Assembly: GCF_014235765.1 (NCBI RefSeq)
Contig: NZ_JACMYH010000001.1
Location: forward strand, 1-64,000
Direction of reading: 5' to 3'
DNA: 64,000 bases
From: Pseudomonas baltica
Lineage (GTDB): Bacteria > Pseudomonadota > Gammaproteobacteria > Pseudomonadales > Pseudomonadaceae
Shown here in pieces: positions 51,725 to 59,647 of this stretch. Each line of letters begins with the position of its first letter. Position 1 is the stretch's first letter. The notes under the pieces were generated by a model. It saw only the letters and a program-made list of their open reading frames with translations, had not been told where the DNA came from and made no database searches. A program made the translations under genes and the position numbers.

Positions 51725-53269
51725 ATGATGTCCTCATCAAGCTGCTCTTCCGTCACTTCCTCGACTGCGGCAACTGCCTCCAGCCACACCCGATTGATTC
51801 AGGTCGTGGACGCGCTTGTCAGGCGCTCGGGCGCCGAGCCTTGGGGGGTGCGTGAACTGGCGGCAGAACTCGACGAGAGTCGCAGTACGGTCAATCGGAT
51901 CCTGGCGTCTCTGGTCGAAGTAGGTTTGGCGACCGAGGCAGGAACGGGCAAGTACGCAGTAGGGCCGAGAGTCGATGTCTTGGCCAGGACGCTCAGTGAT
52001 GCGAGCACGCTTCTGGGGCGCGGCTCACGATCGTTGGGTGATCTGGCAGCAGCATCGCGGTGCACGGCATTGGTGTCAGTCTGCTGCCAACGCGAAGGCG
52101 GGTACTTCATCGCCGCCTGCAGCGAAGCCAAGGCGGCGCTCATATTCAAACCCGCGCTGGGCGCGCTTTATCCGCTCGCTTTCGGCGACATTGGACGCGC
52201 ATTCCAGCGATTCCTTGCCGACAACCTTTCTTCCCAGGATAGGGAATCCGATGTCGCTGCCTACGCGCTGTCTCAGCATGAACAGCTTGGGCTGTTGTCG
52301 GAATCCGAGTTTCCGCGCGCGTCGTCGATCTCGGTCAGGCGCATGGCGAATGGGCTTGTGGTAGCGGTTTCCGTTCACTGCGCGAGCAGCACGGAAACGG
52401 CGCAACCTCGAGCCTGGGAGGCAGATGCGCAGCACGTCATCGCTCGAATACAGGCAGACATGGAATCTGGAAGCGTCGAACGGATTCAACGCCTGCCTGA
52501 TGTCATCGAGCCGGATAGCAAATCTACGGTCGGTCGTCTGGAGCGACTCCTGTTGCTGGCGTGCGCCTTCCCCCAAGGCGTGAAAAACTCCGTGGATCTG
52601 CACGACCAATTGCTGTGTAACGCGGCCACAGCCAAGCGATTGATCGAGTCAGGTAGTCAGGCGGGTGTCGTCAGGTGGGTTGCAGGCACGCTGTACCCAG
52701 GCCCGAAGCTCTATCAATGGGCGGCGCGAATCACCGCTGCAGACCGTGACCTTGCCGACATGACCCACCGGATCGTTTCTTCACTCGTTCAGGAAACCGG
52801 CGAGACCATAGCGCTGCTTTCCTATGACGAGGCTACTGGCACGGCTGAATTTCTCGACGTCATCCAAGGCTGGCGACCCATTCAATACAAGCTGCAGGTG
52901 AACGTGGAAGTGCCACTGTACGCGGGTGCGGCAGGTAAGGCGGTATTGGCCAACTGCGACAGTCAGGTAGCAGAATCTCTTGACTTGGTGAGGGTCACCG
53001 ACGCGACCATAACCTCCCGCGAGTTGCTCAAGGCAGACCTGGAAGCCATAAGAGCCAGAGGCTGGGCCACGGGTGAAGGTGAGCGTGTGTTGGGGGCTTT
53101 CGGTTTGGCTGTGCCGTTTTTCGTAGACGGTCGAATACGAGGGTCGATCTCGGCAACGATCCCGCAGTACCGCAAGAGCGAGCTTGATTTGCCGCTGCTG
53201 CTGACACGGATGCGCGAAGCTACCACCCGGATAGAGCGCCTGTTGTCATTGGGTGTGAAGGCCGCCTGA
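51725..53269 (+). CDS. Tandem (duplicated) IclR-type regulator
   Basis: The 514-residue protein is about twice the usual IclR length. The first copy has a winged helix (about 23-80; VRELAAELDESRSTVNRILASLVEVGLA) and an effector-like domain to about 250. A second, weaker winged helix (about 265-330; RLERLLLLACAFPQGVKNSV) and a better kept effector domain (LQVNVEVPLYAGAAGKAVLAN and AFGLAVPFFVDGRIRGSISAT) follow. It is divergent from the MHS-dehydrogenase-RraA operon and likely controls it. The N-terminal Ser/Thr-rich start is probably disordered. The fusion is clear from sequence; the ligand is unknown. Confidence 0.82.
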   Translation: MMSSSSCSSVTSSTAATASSHTRLIQVVDALVRRSGAEPWGVRELAAELDESRSTVNRILASLVEVGLATEAGTGKYAVGPRVDVLARTLSDASTLLGRGSRSLGDLAAASRCTALVSVCCQREGGYFIAACSEAKAALIFKPALGALYPLAFGDIGRAFQRFLADNLSSQDRESDVAAYALSQHEQLGLLSESEFPRASSISVRRMANGLVVAVSVHCASSTETAQPRAWEADAQHVIARIQADMESGSVERIQRLPDVIEPDSKSTVGRLERLLLLACAFPQGVKNSVDLHDQLLCNAATAKRLIESGSQAGVVRWVAGTLYPGPKLYQWAARITAADRDLADMTHRIVSSLVQETGETIALLSYDEATGTAEFLDVIQGWRPIQYKLQVNVEVPLYAGAAGKAVLANCDSQVAESLDLVRVTDATITSRELLKADLEAIRARGWATGEGERVLGAFGLAVPFFVDGRIRGSISATIPQYRKSELDLPLLLTRMREATTRIERLLSLGVKAA

Positions 53270-53272
53270 GGG

Positions 53273-53602
53273 TTACTTCTGTAGTGAAGCCTCATCCAGC
53301 CCGGCGTACCAATCCGCGTATTGTGTATTGCGCGCCATGCGTCGGTTGACGTCGGCGCTGCCGTCGTCCCACCAGACTTCCCCGCGTTCGCCCAAGGCCT
53401 GCTTGGCGACATCGACCTGTGCGCGAGCTTTTACCAGAGCCTCGGGATCTTCCGAGTGCTTGGCGGCCTTGACCGCTCGCCGTGCATCCATGAGCACCTT
53501 GACCCAATGTTCGCGCACGGCCTCGGGCAGGGCAGGGTTGCTGCATCGCCAGAGCCGGCCGCGTACGACGAAATAGCGTCCATCGGGTGTGGTGGGATAC
53601 AT
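53273..53602 (-). CDS. Conserved hypothetical protein, 109 residues
   Basis: The protein starts MYPTTPDGRYFVVRGRLWRC and goes on with a charged helical middle and a WWDDGSADVNRRMARN C-terminal segment. I recall this as a conserved uncharacterised proteobacterial family, but no function is known to me. It converges on the tandem IclR gene with three bases between stops and has no operon partner. Confidence 0.65.
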   Translation of the reverse strand: MYPTTPDGRYFVVRGRLWRCSNPALPEAVREHWVKVLMDARRAVKAAKHSEDPEALVKARAQVDVAKQALGERGEVWWDDGSADVNRRMARNTQYADWYAGLDEASLQK

Positions 53603-53690
53603 CGCGGGATCATCGACAAGGACGGTGTGAGGGGAGGGGGATGCGATCCGGCAAGCGGGCCGTATGTCGCTGCTTGCCGGTGGGTGTGGC

Positions 53691-54059
53691 TTAGCTCAAC
53701 CAGCTTTCGACAGTGTCGGAGCCGTATTCGGCTTTCCATTCCTTCAAGGTCTTGTGGTTGCCGCCTTTGGTTTCGACGACTTCACCCGAGTGGGGGTTCT
53801 TGTAGGTTTTCAGCGAGCGCGGCTTGCGCGTGGCTTTTTCAGGCGCTGCGCTGGCCTTGACTGGTTTGCCGCCTTGCTGCGGGTCGAGAATGGAAACGAT
53901 GTCCCTGAGGCTTTTATTGTATTCGCCCAACAGCGAACGCAACTTGGTCTCGAACTCGATTTCCTGTTCCAGGCCCTTGTCGCCTTTCATGGCCTCAAGT
54001 GCTGCAAGTTGTTCGGCCAGATGACGTTCGAGTTGACGGTATTCAGCAAGTTTGGACAT
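53691..54059 (-). CDS. mvaU: H-NS-like xenogeneic silencer, MvaT/MvaU family
   Basis: The 122-residue protein has an N-terminal coiled dimer (MSKLAEYRQLERHLAEQLA and FETKLRSLLGEYNKSLRDIV), a basic linker, and the C-terminal AT-hook-like DNA-binding domain with KTYKNPHSGEVVETKGGN and HKTLKEWKAEYG. MvaT/MvaU/TurA/TurB proteins coat AT-rich foreign DNA. The MSKLAEYR start is nearer MvaU than MvaT, but which paralogue this is cannot be settled without comparison. Confidence 0.9.
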   Translation of the reverse strand: MSKLAEYRQLERHLAEQLAALEAMKGDKGLEQEIEFETKLRSLLGEYNKSLRDIVSILDPQQGGKPVKASAAPEKATRKPRSLKTYKNPHSGEVVETKGGNHKTLKEWKAEYGSDTVESWLS

Positions 54060-54300
54060 GAGTATCCCCAGGCATGGATCGTGGATAAAAAAAGGTAAAG
54101 GTATCGAGGCGTGATTCTGGCGCAGTGTGCGCACCGATGCCACAACTAAATAACGTTTATTACAATGTGTGGCCACCTTCGTATCCGGTCGAGGACACGG
54201 AATGTCGCAGGCTCGATTAAACTTTTCGGCGACCAGGGGTGTCAGGTCTTAAGTAGGCTGTCGAATCCACGGCAGCAGCCAAGAAATCTGGAGATACGAA

Positions 54301-54711
54301 ATGAGCTTTTTCAGCAGCATCCTCGAGAAACTGGGTATCGGCAAGCACGCTGTTCCGGACGCAGACGCTTCTACACAAACTCCCGTTGCTCCTGCGCCAG
54401 GTGCATCGCCCACCACTACCGTCACGAACCAGCCTTCCGCTGCGCCGATCACCCAGGTGGATGTGGCTCAAAAGCTCGAAGCGATGGCAGCCAGCCACGG
54501 CGAAACTTTGAACTGGCGTACGTCGATCGTCGATTTGCTCAAATTGCTTGGCCTGGACAGCAGCCTGACCGCGCGCAAGGAACTTGCCGAAGAGTTGCAC
54601 TACACCGGTTCGACCGATGATTCGGCAGCCATGAACACCTGGCTGCACTCTGCTGTGATGAAAAAGCTCGCTGAAAACGGCGGCACCGTGCCTGCGGAAT
54701 TGCTGAACTGA
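54301..54711 (+). CDS. DUF3597 domain protein
   Basis: The 136-residue protein begins MSFFSSILEKLGIG, has a Pro/Thr-rich linker (about 25-50), and a C-terminal helical DUF3597 domain with VDVAQKLEAMAASHGETLNW, RTSIVDLLKLLGLDSS and ELAEELHYTG, similar to small LysM-associated or stress proteins. Role unknown. It stands alone with a terminator at 54741. Confidence 0.82.
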   Translation: MSFFSSILEKLGIGKHAVPDADASTQTPVAPAPGASPTTTVTNQPSAAPITQVDVAQKLEAMAASHGETLNWRTSIVDLLKLLGLDSSLTARKELAEELHYTGSTDDSAAMNTWLHSAVMKKLAENGGTVPAELLN

Positions 54712-54740
54712 TATATCGCTCAGCGTGCTGCACTGCTTAT

Positions 54741-54771
54741 AAGAAAGCCCGACCCCGGTCGGGCTTTCTTG
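54741..54771 (+). terminator. Terminator after the DUF3597 gene
   Basis: AAGAAAGCCCGACC and GGTCGGGCTTTCTT form a long near-perfect stem with a T-rich end. Confidence 0.9.
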
Positions 54772-54831
54772 CATTTGAATACCCGCTTGGCGTGCAGCCT
54801 GGCGCGTTTTCGAGAACCGGCGGGACGATTC

Positions 54832-54837
54832 TATAAT
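54832..54837 (+). promoter_or_regulatory. -10 box (TATAAT) of poxB
   Basis: A perfect TATAAT inside ATTCTATAATTTTT lies 81 bp before the poxB start. No good -35 hexamer is seen at 16-18 bp, and the C before TATAAT fits RpoS-dependent promoters, as is known for poxB in enterobacteria. The sigma factor is inferred. Confidence 0.45.
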
Positions 54838-54918
54838 TTTTGTTAATAAACCCGGTGGAACACCATTGGCGTGTCGATACTCAGAGCCCTTGAACTTATA
54901 TTTTCAAAGGAGCGCCAA

Positions 54919-56637
54919 ATGTCCACTGCAGCCGATTTCATGGTCAATACCCTCAAGCACGCAGGTGTCAAACGCATCTATGGCGTAGTGGGTGATTCCT
55001 TGAATGGCCTGACCGATTCAATGCGTCGGTTGGGCGGGCTGGATTGGATACACATGCGCAACGAAGAGGCCGGGGCCTTCGCCGCTGGCGGCGAGGCGCA
55101 CCTGACCGGTGAACTGGCGGTCTGTGCCGGCAGCTGCGGACCGGGCAACCTGCATTTGATCAATGGCTTGTTCGACTGTCATCGCAGCGGCGTGCCGGTG
55201 CTGGCGATTGCAGCGCACATTCCCAGCAGCGAGATCGGCATAGACTACTTCCAGGCGACCCATCCCGAGTCGTTGTTCAAAGACTGCAGCCATTATGTAG
55301 AACTGGTCTCGCGCCCCGAGCAATTGCCGCAGATTCTGGAGCGGGCCATGCGCGTTGCCATCAGTCGCCGCGGCGTTGCCGTGGTAGTGATTCCGGGCGA
55401 TGTGGCGCTGAGCTCGCTCGACGCGCCGGTCAGCCAGTGGATTGCACCACAGGCGCCAGTGGTCGTTCCGGCGCCGGGGCAACTCGACGAGCTCGCCCGG
55501 TTTCTCAACGGCGGCAAGCGCGTCACCCTGTTGTGCGGTGCCGGGTGCGCAGGTGCACACAGCGAAGTCGTGGCACTGGCCAAGCAGCTCAAGGCGCCCA
55601 TCGTGCACGCCCTGCGCGGCAAGGAGCACCTGGAATACGACAATCCCTACGACGTGGGCATGACTGGGCTGATCGGCTTCGCTTCCGGCTTCAATGCCAT
55701 GAAGGAATGCGACACTCTGCTGATGCTCGGCACCAACTTTCCGTACCGGCAGTTCTTTCCTGAGCACTCGCGCATTGCCCAGATCGATTTGCAGCCTGAG
55801 GCATTGGGCAATCGCTGCCCACTGGCTATCGGTCTGATCGGCGACATCAAGCACACCGTGCAGCAACTGTTGCCACGCCTTGAAGAACGCACCGACACCA
55901 TGCACTTGAACAAGGCGCTGGCGGACTACGACAGCGCGCGAAAGGGCCTCGACGACCTCGCCGAGAGCGGCCCGAACAGCACGATCATCCACCCGCAATA
56001 CGTCAGCCGATTGGTCAGCGAGCTGGCCGCCGACGATGCGGTATTCACCTGCGACGTGGGCACGCCCACCGCCTGGGCCGCCCGCTACCTGAAAATGAAC
56101 GGCAAGCGCCGCCTGATCGGCTCGTTCAACCATGGCTCGATGGCCAACGCCATGCTCCAGGCCATCGGCGCACAGGCGGCCTACCCCGACCGCCAGGTGG
56201 TGTCGATGTCCGGCGACGGCGGCTTCGCCATGATGATGGGTGACTTCCTGACCCTCAGCCAGGCCAACCTGCCGGTCAAGGTCATCGTGCTTAACAACGG
56301 CACGCTGGGCTTCGTCGAAATGGAAATGAAGGCCAGCGGTCTGGTGGACGTGGGCTGCGAGCTGAAGAATCCGAACTTCGCCACGTTCGCCCAGGGCATG
56401 GGTATCAAGGGCATCCGTGTGGAGAAACCGCAGGATCTGCGTGCCGCCCTGATCGAGGCGTTCGAGCATGATGGGCCGGTTTTGGTGGATGTGGTCAGCG
56501 AGCGTCAGGAATTGATCATGCCGCCGGAAATCACGGCAGCCAACGTCAAGGGCTTCGGCTTGTTCATGATGCGTGCGGTACTCGACGGGCGAGCCAAGGA
56601 ACTGGTCAGTCTGGCCAAGAACAACCTCCTGCGCTGA
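54919..56637 (+). CDS. poxB: Pyruvate dehydrogenase (quinone), PoxB
   Basis: The 572-residue thiamine-diphosphate flavoenzyme turns pyruvate into acetate and CO2 with electrons to ubiquinone. It has the catalytic Glu region [11 protein letters not shown], the FAD domain in the middle, the thiamine loop [15 protein letters not shown], and the C-terminal membrane-binding end [13 protein letters not shown] like E. coli PoxB, with the same total length. The ATG at 54919 has AAGGAG six bases upstream. Confidence 0.92.
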   Translation: MSTAADFMVNTLKHAGVKRIYGVVGDSLNGLTDSMRRLGGLDWIHMRNEEAGAFAAGGEAHLTGELAVCAGSCGPGNLHLINGLFDCHRSGVPVLAIAAHIPSSEIGIDYFQATHPESLFKDCSHYVELVSRPEQLPQILERAMRVAISRRGVAVVVIPGDVALSSLDAPVSQWIAPQAPVVVPAPGQLDELARFLNGGKRVTLLCGAGCAGAHSEVVALAKQLKAPIVHALRGKEHLEYDNPYDVGMTGLIGFASGFNAMKECDTLLMLGTNFPYRQFFPEHSRIAQIDLQPEALGNRCPLAIGLIGDIKHTVQQLLPRLEERTDTMHLNKALADYDSARKGLDDLAESGPNSTIIHPQYVSRLVSELAADDAVFTCDVGTPTAWAARYLKMNGKRRLIGSFNHGSMANAMLQAIGAQAAYPDRQVVSMSGDGGFAMMMGDFLTLSQANLPVKVIVLNNGTLGFVEMEMKASGLVDVGCELKNPNFATFAQGMGIKGIRVEKPQDLRAALIEAFEHDGPVLVDVVSERQELIMPPEITAANVKGFGLFMMRAVLDGRAKELVSLAKNNLLR

Positions 56638-56650
56638 GGCCCGACGCTGC

Positions 56651-56685
56651 AAACCGGTGCGCACGCGGCAGCGACGCACCGGTTT
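56651..56685 (+). terminator. Perfect 11-bp inverted repeat after poxB
   Basis: AAACCGGTGCG (56651-56661) and CGCACCGGTTT (56675-56685) pair exactly around a 13-nt loop, 14 nt after the poxB stop. There is no T-run, so it may be a weak terminator or RNA 3' end stabiliser. Confidence 0.5.
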
Positions 56686-56805
56686 GACGCCTGCCCTCAC
56701 TGGGCACACCTGGCTTGTCGGCGTAATCTCGGCTGATAGCGGTTCCTGATCACTTGGACAGCTTTTTGCACGGTCTCGGATCAAACCGATCTCAGTGGAG
56801 AAGCC

Positions 56806-57963
56806 ATGAAAGCCTTGAATATCGTCATCGCCGGTGCCGGCATGGGCGGACTCAGTGCCGCTGCGGCCCTGCAACAGGCTGGTCACCGGGTTCACGTCTA
56901 CGAACGTGCGGCCGAACTGGCGCCGGTCGGCGCGGCCATTTCCATCTGGCCCAACGGTGTGCGGGTGCTGGATGCACTGGGTCTGGGTGAGTCCATCGAG
57001 CGTGCAGGTGGCCACATGCAGAGCATGAGTTACAGCGACCACCAAGGCCGCCTGCTCACCCGTTTCGATCTGCAACCCTTGTATAACCATGCTCGGCGGC
57101 GTGCGTTTCCGATTGCACGCGCACGCCTGCAAGGCATTCTTCTGGAGGCGGTCGGGATGCAGAACGTGACCTTAGGGGTTGCGTGCCTGGACTACGAAGA
57201 AAGCCAGACCCATGTGCAAATCATGCTGTCGACGGGTGAAACGGTGACAGCCGACCTGCTGATAGCGGCAAACGGCACCCACTCGGTGCTGCGCGACAAG
57301 ATTGCCGGCCGACCGATTCCGAGGCGCTATTGCGGCTACGTCAATTGGAATGGTCGCATCCAGTCGGCACCCGACCTGGCACCCGCCGATGAATGGGTGC
57401 AGTACGTGGGCGACCACAAGCGGGTGTCGTTGATGCCCATGGGGAACGGTGAGTTGTATTTCTTCTTCGACGTACCGTTGCCGGCAGGAACGGCCAACGT
57501 CCGTGAAGGCTATCGCGCCGAACTCGAGCAGCAATTCGCCGGCTGGCCCGACTCGGTGCAGCGTCTTCTGCAACGGCTGGATCCGGCCAGCGTTGCGCGA
57601 GTGGAAATCCATGACACCGAGCGAGTCCCCCATTTGGTCGGCACGAGGGTTGCGCTGCTGGGGGACGCGGCCCATGCAATGACCCCCAACATAGGGCAGG
57701 GCGGTTGCCAGGCCATGGAGGATGCCTGGGTGCTGGCCCGCTGCATCGAACGCGAGCTGACTCCGGCAGCCGCGTTGGCGGCCTATGAGGCTGCACGCGC
57801 GGAGCGGGTCGCCGGTCTGGTGGTCAAGGCGCGCCAGCGGGCGGCGATCATCCACGGTAAAGTGCCGGAAGAAACCCGGCAATGGTACGCAGCGCTGGCG
57901 GGCAGCGATGGCAGCGACATTCTGGGTGGCCTGATCAAGACCGACGAGGGCAGCCCGCTGTAG
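56806..57963 (+). CDS. hpxO: FAD-dependent urate hydroxylase, HpxO-type
   Basis: The 385-residue flavin monooxygenase resembles recalled Klebsiella HpxO throughout. It has GAGMGGLSAA at the N-terminus, VGAAISIWPNGVRVLDALG, GYVNWNG, and the urate-binding pair R206 and Y218 in KRVSLMP and ELYFFFD at the expected positions (R204/Y216 in HpxO), followed by LLGDAAHAMTPNIGQGG. HpxO makes 5-hydroxyisourate from urate with NADH. No other purine gene is nearby. A salicylate-hydroxylase-like role is the alternative. Confidence 0.82.
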   Translation: MKALNIVIAGAGMGGLSAAAALQQAGHRVHVYERAAELAPVGAAISIWPNGVRVLDALGLGESIERAGGHMQSMSYSDHQGRLLTRFDLQPLYNHARRRAFPIARARLQGILLEAVGMQNVTLGVACLDYEESQTHVQIMLSTGETVTADLLIAANGTHSVLRDKIAGRPIPRRYCGYVNWNGRIQSAPDLAPADEWVQYVGDHKRVSLMPMGNGELYFFFDVPLPAGTANVREGYRAELEQQFAGWPDSVQRLLQRLDPASVARVEIHDTERVPHLVGTRVALLGDAAHAMTPNIGQGGCQAMEDAWVLARCIERELTPAAALAAYEAARAERVAGLVVKARQRAAIIHGKVPEETRQWYAALAGSDGSDILGGLIKTDEGSPL

Positions 57964-57979
57964 CGCGCAACCGCACTGT

Positions 57980-58987
57980 CTAGGGGTGCGGCAAGGTCAA
58001 GGTAACCACGGCGCCCTCTGCGTTGCTGCGGTTCAGAACCGCACCGCAACGCTTGGCCAGCGCGCCGATCAACCCCTGGCCACTGAGCTTCGACCCCGAC
58101 GCGCCTGCATTCGACAATTGCGCCGGGGAGAAGCCTGGTCCGCGATCGCTCACCGTCAACTGCAGGTCACCTGTACCGAGACGCTTGAGTGCAAAGTGGA
58201 TATGGGTGGTGCGCTGGTTGCCGTGATGGATGGCGTTGGCCACCAGCTCGTTGACGATCAAACCCAGGTCCGAAGCCAGCTTGAACGGGGCGTGGGCAGT
58301 TTCGGTATCGACGGTCAGGTGAATGCTGTCGTCGCGCTCGGCCTGGATCGATGCCCGTACCAAGTGAGGAAGGTAATGCGCCAGATCCACGGTGCCCGAC
58401 GCACTGCGATACAGCTCGGCCTGGACCGTGCCCACGCCCTGGATACGCGCGATGGCCGATTCGAGCAACTGCCGCGCTTCGTCGCCCTGGGCGCGCAGCT
58501 TGGACATCTGCAGGAAAGCGATGATCAACTGCAGGTTGTTCTTGACCCGATGGTTGAGTTCGGAAACCAGAACGTCCTGGTGTGCCTCGAGCTCTTTCTG
58601 GGCGGTGATGTCGGTGCAGCTGCCGAAGTAGCCGGCGAACACCCCCTGGCGATAGAACGGCGCGCCGTGGTCGAGAAACCATCGGTAGCTGCCGTCGTGG
58701 CGACGCAGGCGATACGGGGTAGTGAACGACTCGCGAGCGTCGAAGGCCTGTTCGTAATTGCGCGTGCACATCTCCAGGTCATCGGGGTGCACGTCGTCGC
58801 CCCAGCCATAGCCGCAGAGCTGGTCCTGAGTCTTGCCGGTGAAGTCGAGCCAAGGCTTGTTGAACCAGTCGCACTGTTTGTCGGTACCCGCGCGCCAGAT
58901 CAATACCGGCGCGTTGTCAGCCAACTCGCGAAACTCGGTTTCACCAAGTCCTGGTCCCATGCCCGGGAGATCTGTGGGTTCACTCAT
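57980..58987 (-). CDS. PAS-domain histidine kinase, HisKA_2/HWE type
   Basis: The protein of about 335 residues has no membrane helix. A PAS domain (about 15-135; LADNAPVLIWRAGTD, WFLDHGAPFYRQG) precedes a HisKA_2 box with the phospho-His in ELNHRVKNNLQ and an HATPase domain (IVNELVANAIHHGN, SDRGPGFSP). The Met at 58987 is preferred because GGAAAG is just upstream. It overlaps the receiver gene by eight bases, so they are a pair. Confidence 0.9.
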   Translation of the reverse strand: MSEPTDLPGMGPGLGETEFRELADNAPVLIWRAGTDKQCDWFNKPWLDFTGKTQDQLCGYGWGDDVHPDDLEMCTRNYEQAFDARESFTTPYRLRRHDGSYRWFLDHGAPFYRQGVFAGYFGSCTDITAQKELEAHQDVLVSELNHRVKNNLQLIIAFLQMSKLRAQGDEARQLLESAIARIQGVGTVQAELYRSASGTVDLAHYLPHLVRASIQAERDDSIHLTVDTETAHAPFKLASDLGLIVNELVANAIHHGNQRTTHIHFALKRLGTGDLQLTVSDRGPGFSPAQLSNAGASGSKLSGQGLIGALAKRCGAVLNRSNAEGAVVTLTLPHP

Positions 58988-59420
58988 GCTTCTTTCCATA
59001 TAGGCCGCGCGATTCTGTGAAAAGCTTCAAGGGCACTGGCAGCGGTCGATTCAAGGGTAGTTCACCTTTGACCAGCGAATGCACGATGTGTGCGCTGCGC
59101 GACAGGTCATTGGGGCTGTAGGGCTTGGACAGCAAACCCAACGCGTAGCCGCTGTTGGCCTTGGCCACATCGATCTGGCCACTGACGAACAGCGAGTGGA
59201 TCTTGAATTGCTCGTAGAGCGTCTGCGCCAGGCCTACGCCTTCGTCGTGTCCATCCAGATTGATGTCGACGAATGCAACGTCGATGACATGCTCGTGCGC
59301 CAGTGACAGCGCTCCGGCGACGTCATACGCAGGACCGATGATCTCATGGCCATCTTCCTCCAGAGCTATCTCGGCCAGTAGCGCCAGGATTGGATCGTCT
59401 TCTATCAGCAGGATACGCAT
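58980..59420 (-). CDS. Single-domain response regulator
   Basis: The 146-residue protein is a receiver only: acidic pair in LIEDDPI, phospho-Asp in FVDINLDG, Ser in LFVSGQ and the Lys in LLSKPYS. The C-terminal 30 residues are basic and without a known domain. It is the first gene, overlapping the PAS kinase, and is divergent from glgX. The output is unknown; such receivers often act through phospho-transfer or partner proteins. Confidence 0.9.
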   Translation of the reverse strand: MRILLIEDDPILALLAEIALEEDGHEIIGPAYDVAGALSLAHEHVIDVAFVDINLDGHDEGVGLAQTLYEQFKIHSLFVSGQIDVAKANSGYALGLLSKPYSPNDLSRSAHIVHSLVKGELPLNRPLPVPLKLFTESRGLYGKKHE

Positions 59421-59647
59421 TGAGTTAACTCATTCTCTTCAAGGGCGCTTGCGCTCTTCTTGCAAAGCTTGTTTTAAGAGCGTCAATAAACCAGTGCGTT
59501 CAATCTCGCGTTGTCGGCTGCTAACCACATCTTGATTCCACGCTGAAAAATATCCTGAACTGTTCGGCTGCGCGCGCTTCTATCAGTAGACCGTTTTGGT
59601 CGTCTACCTCAGAGCTCAGGCTCAACCTATTTCCGGAGTGTTTGATC

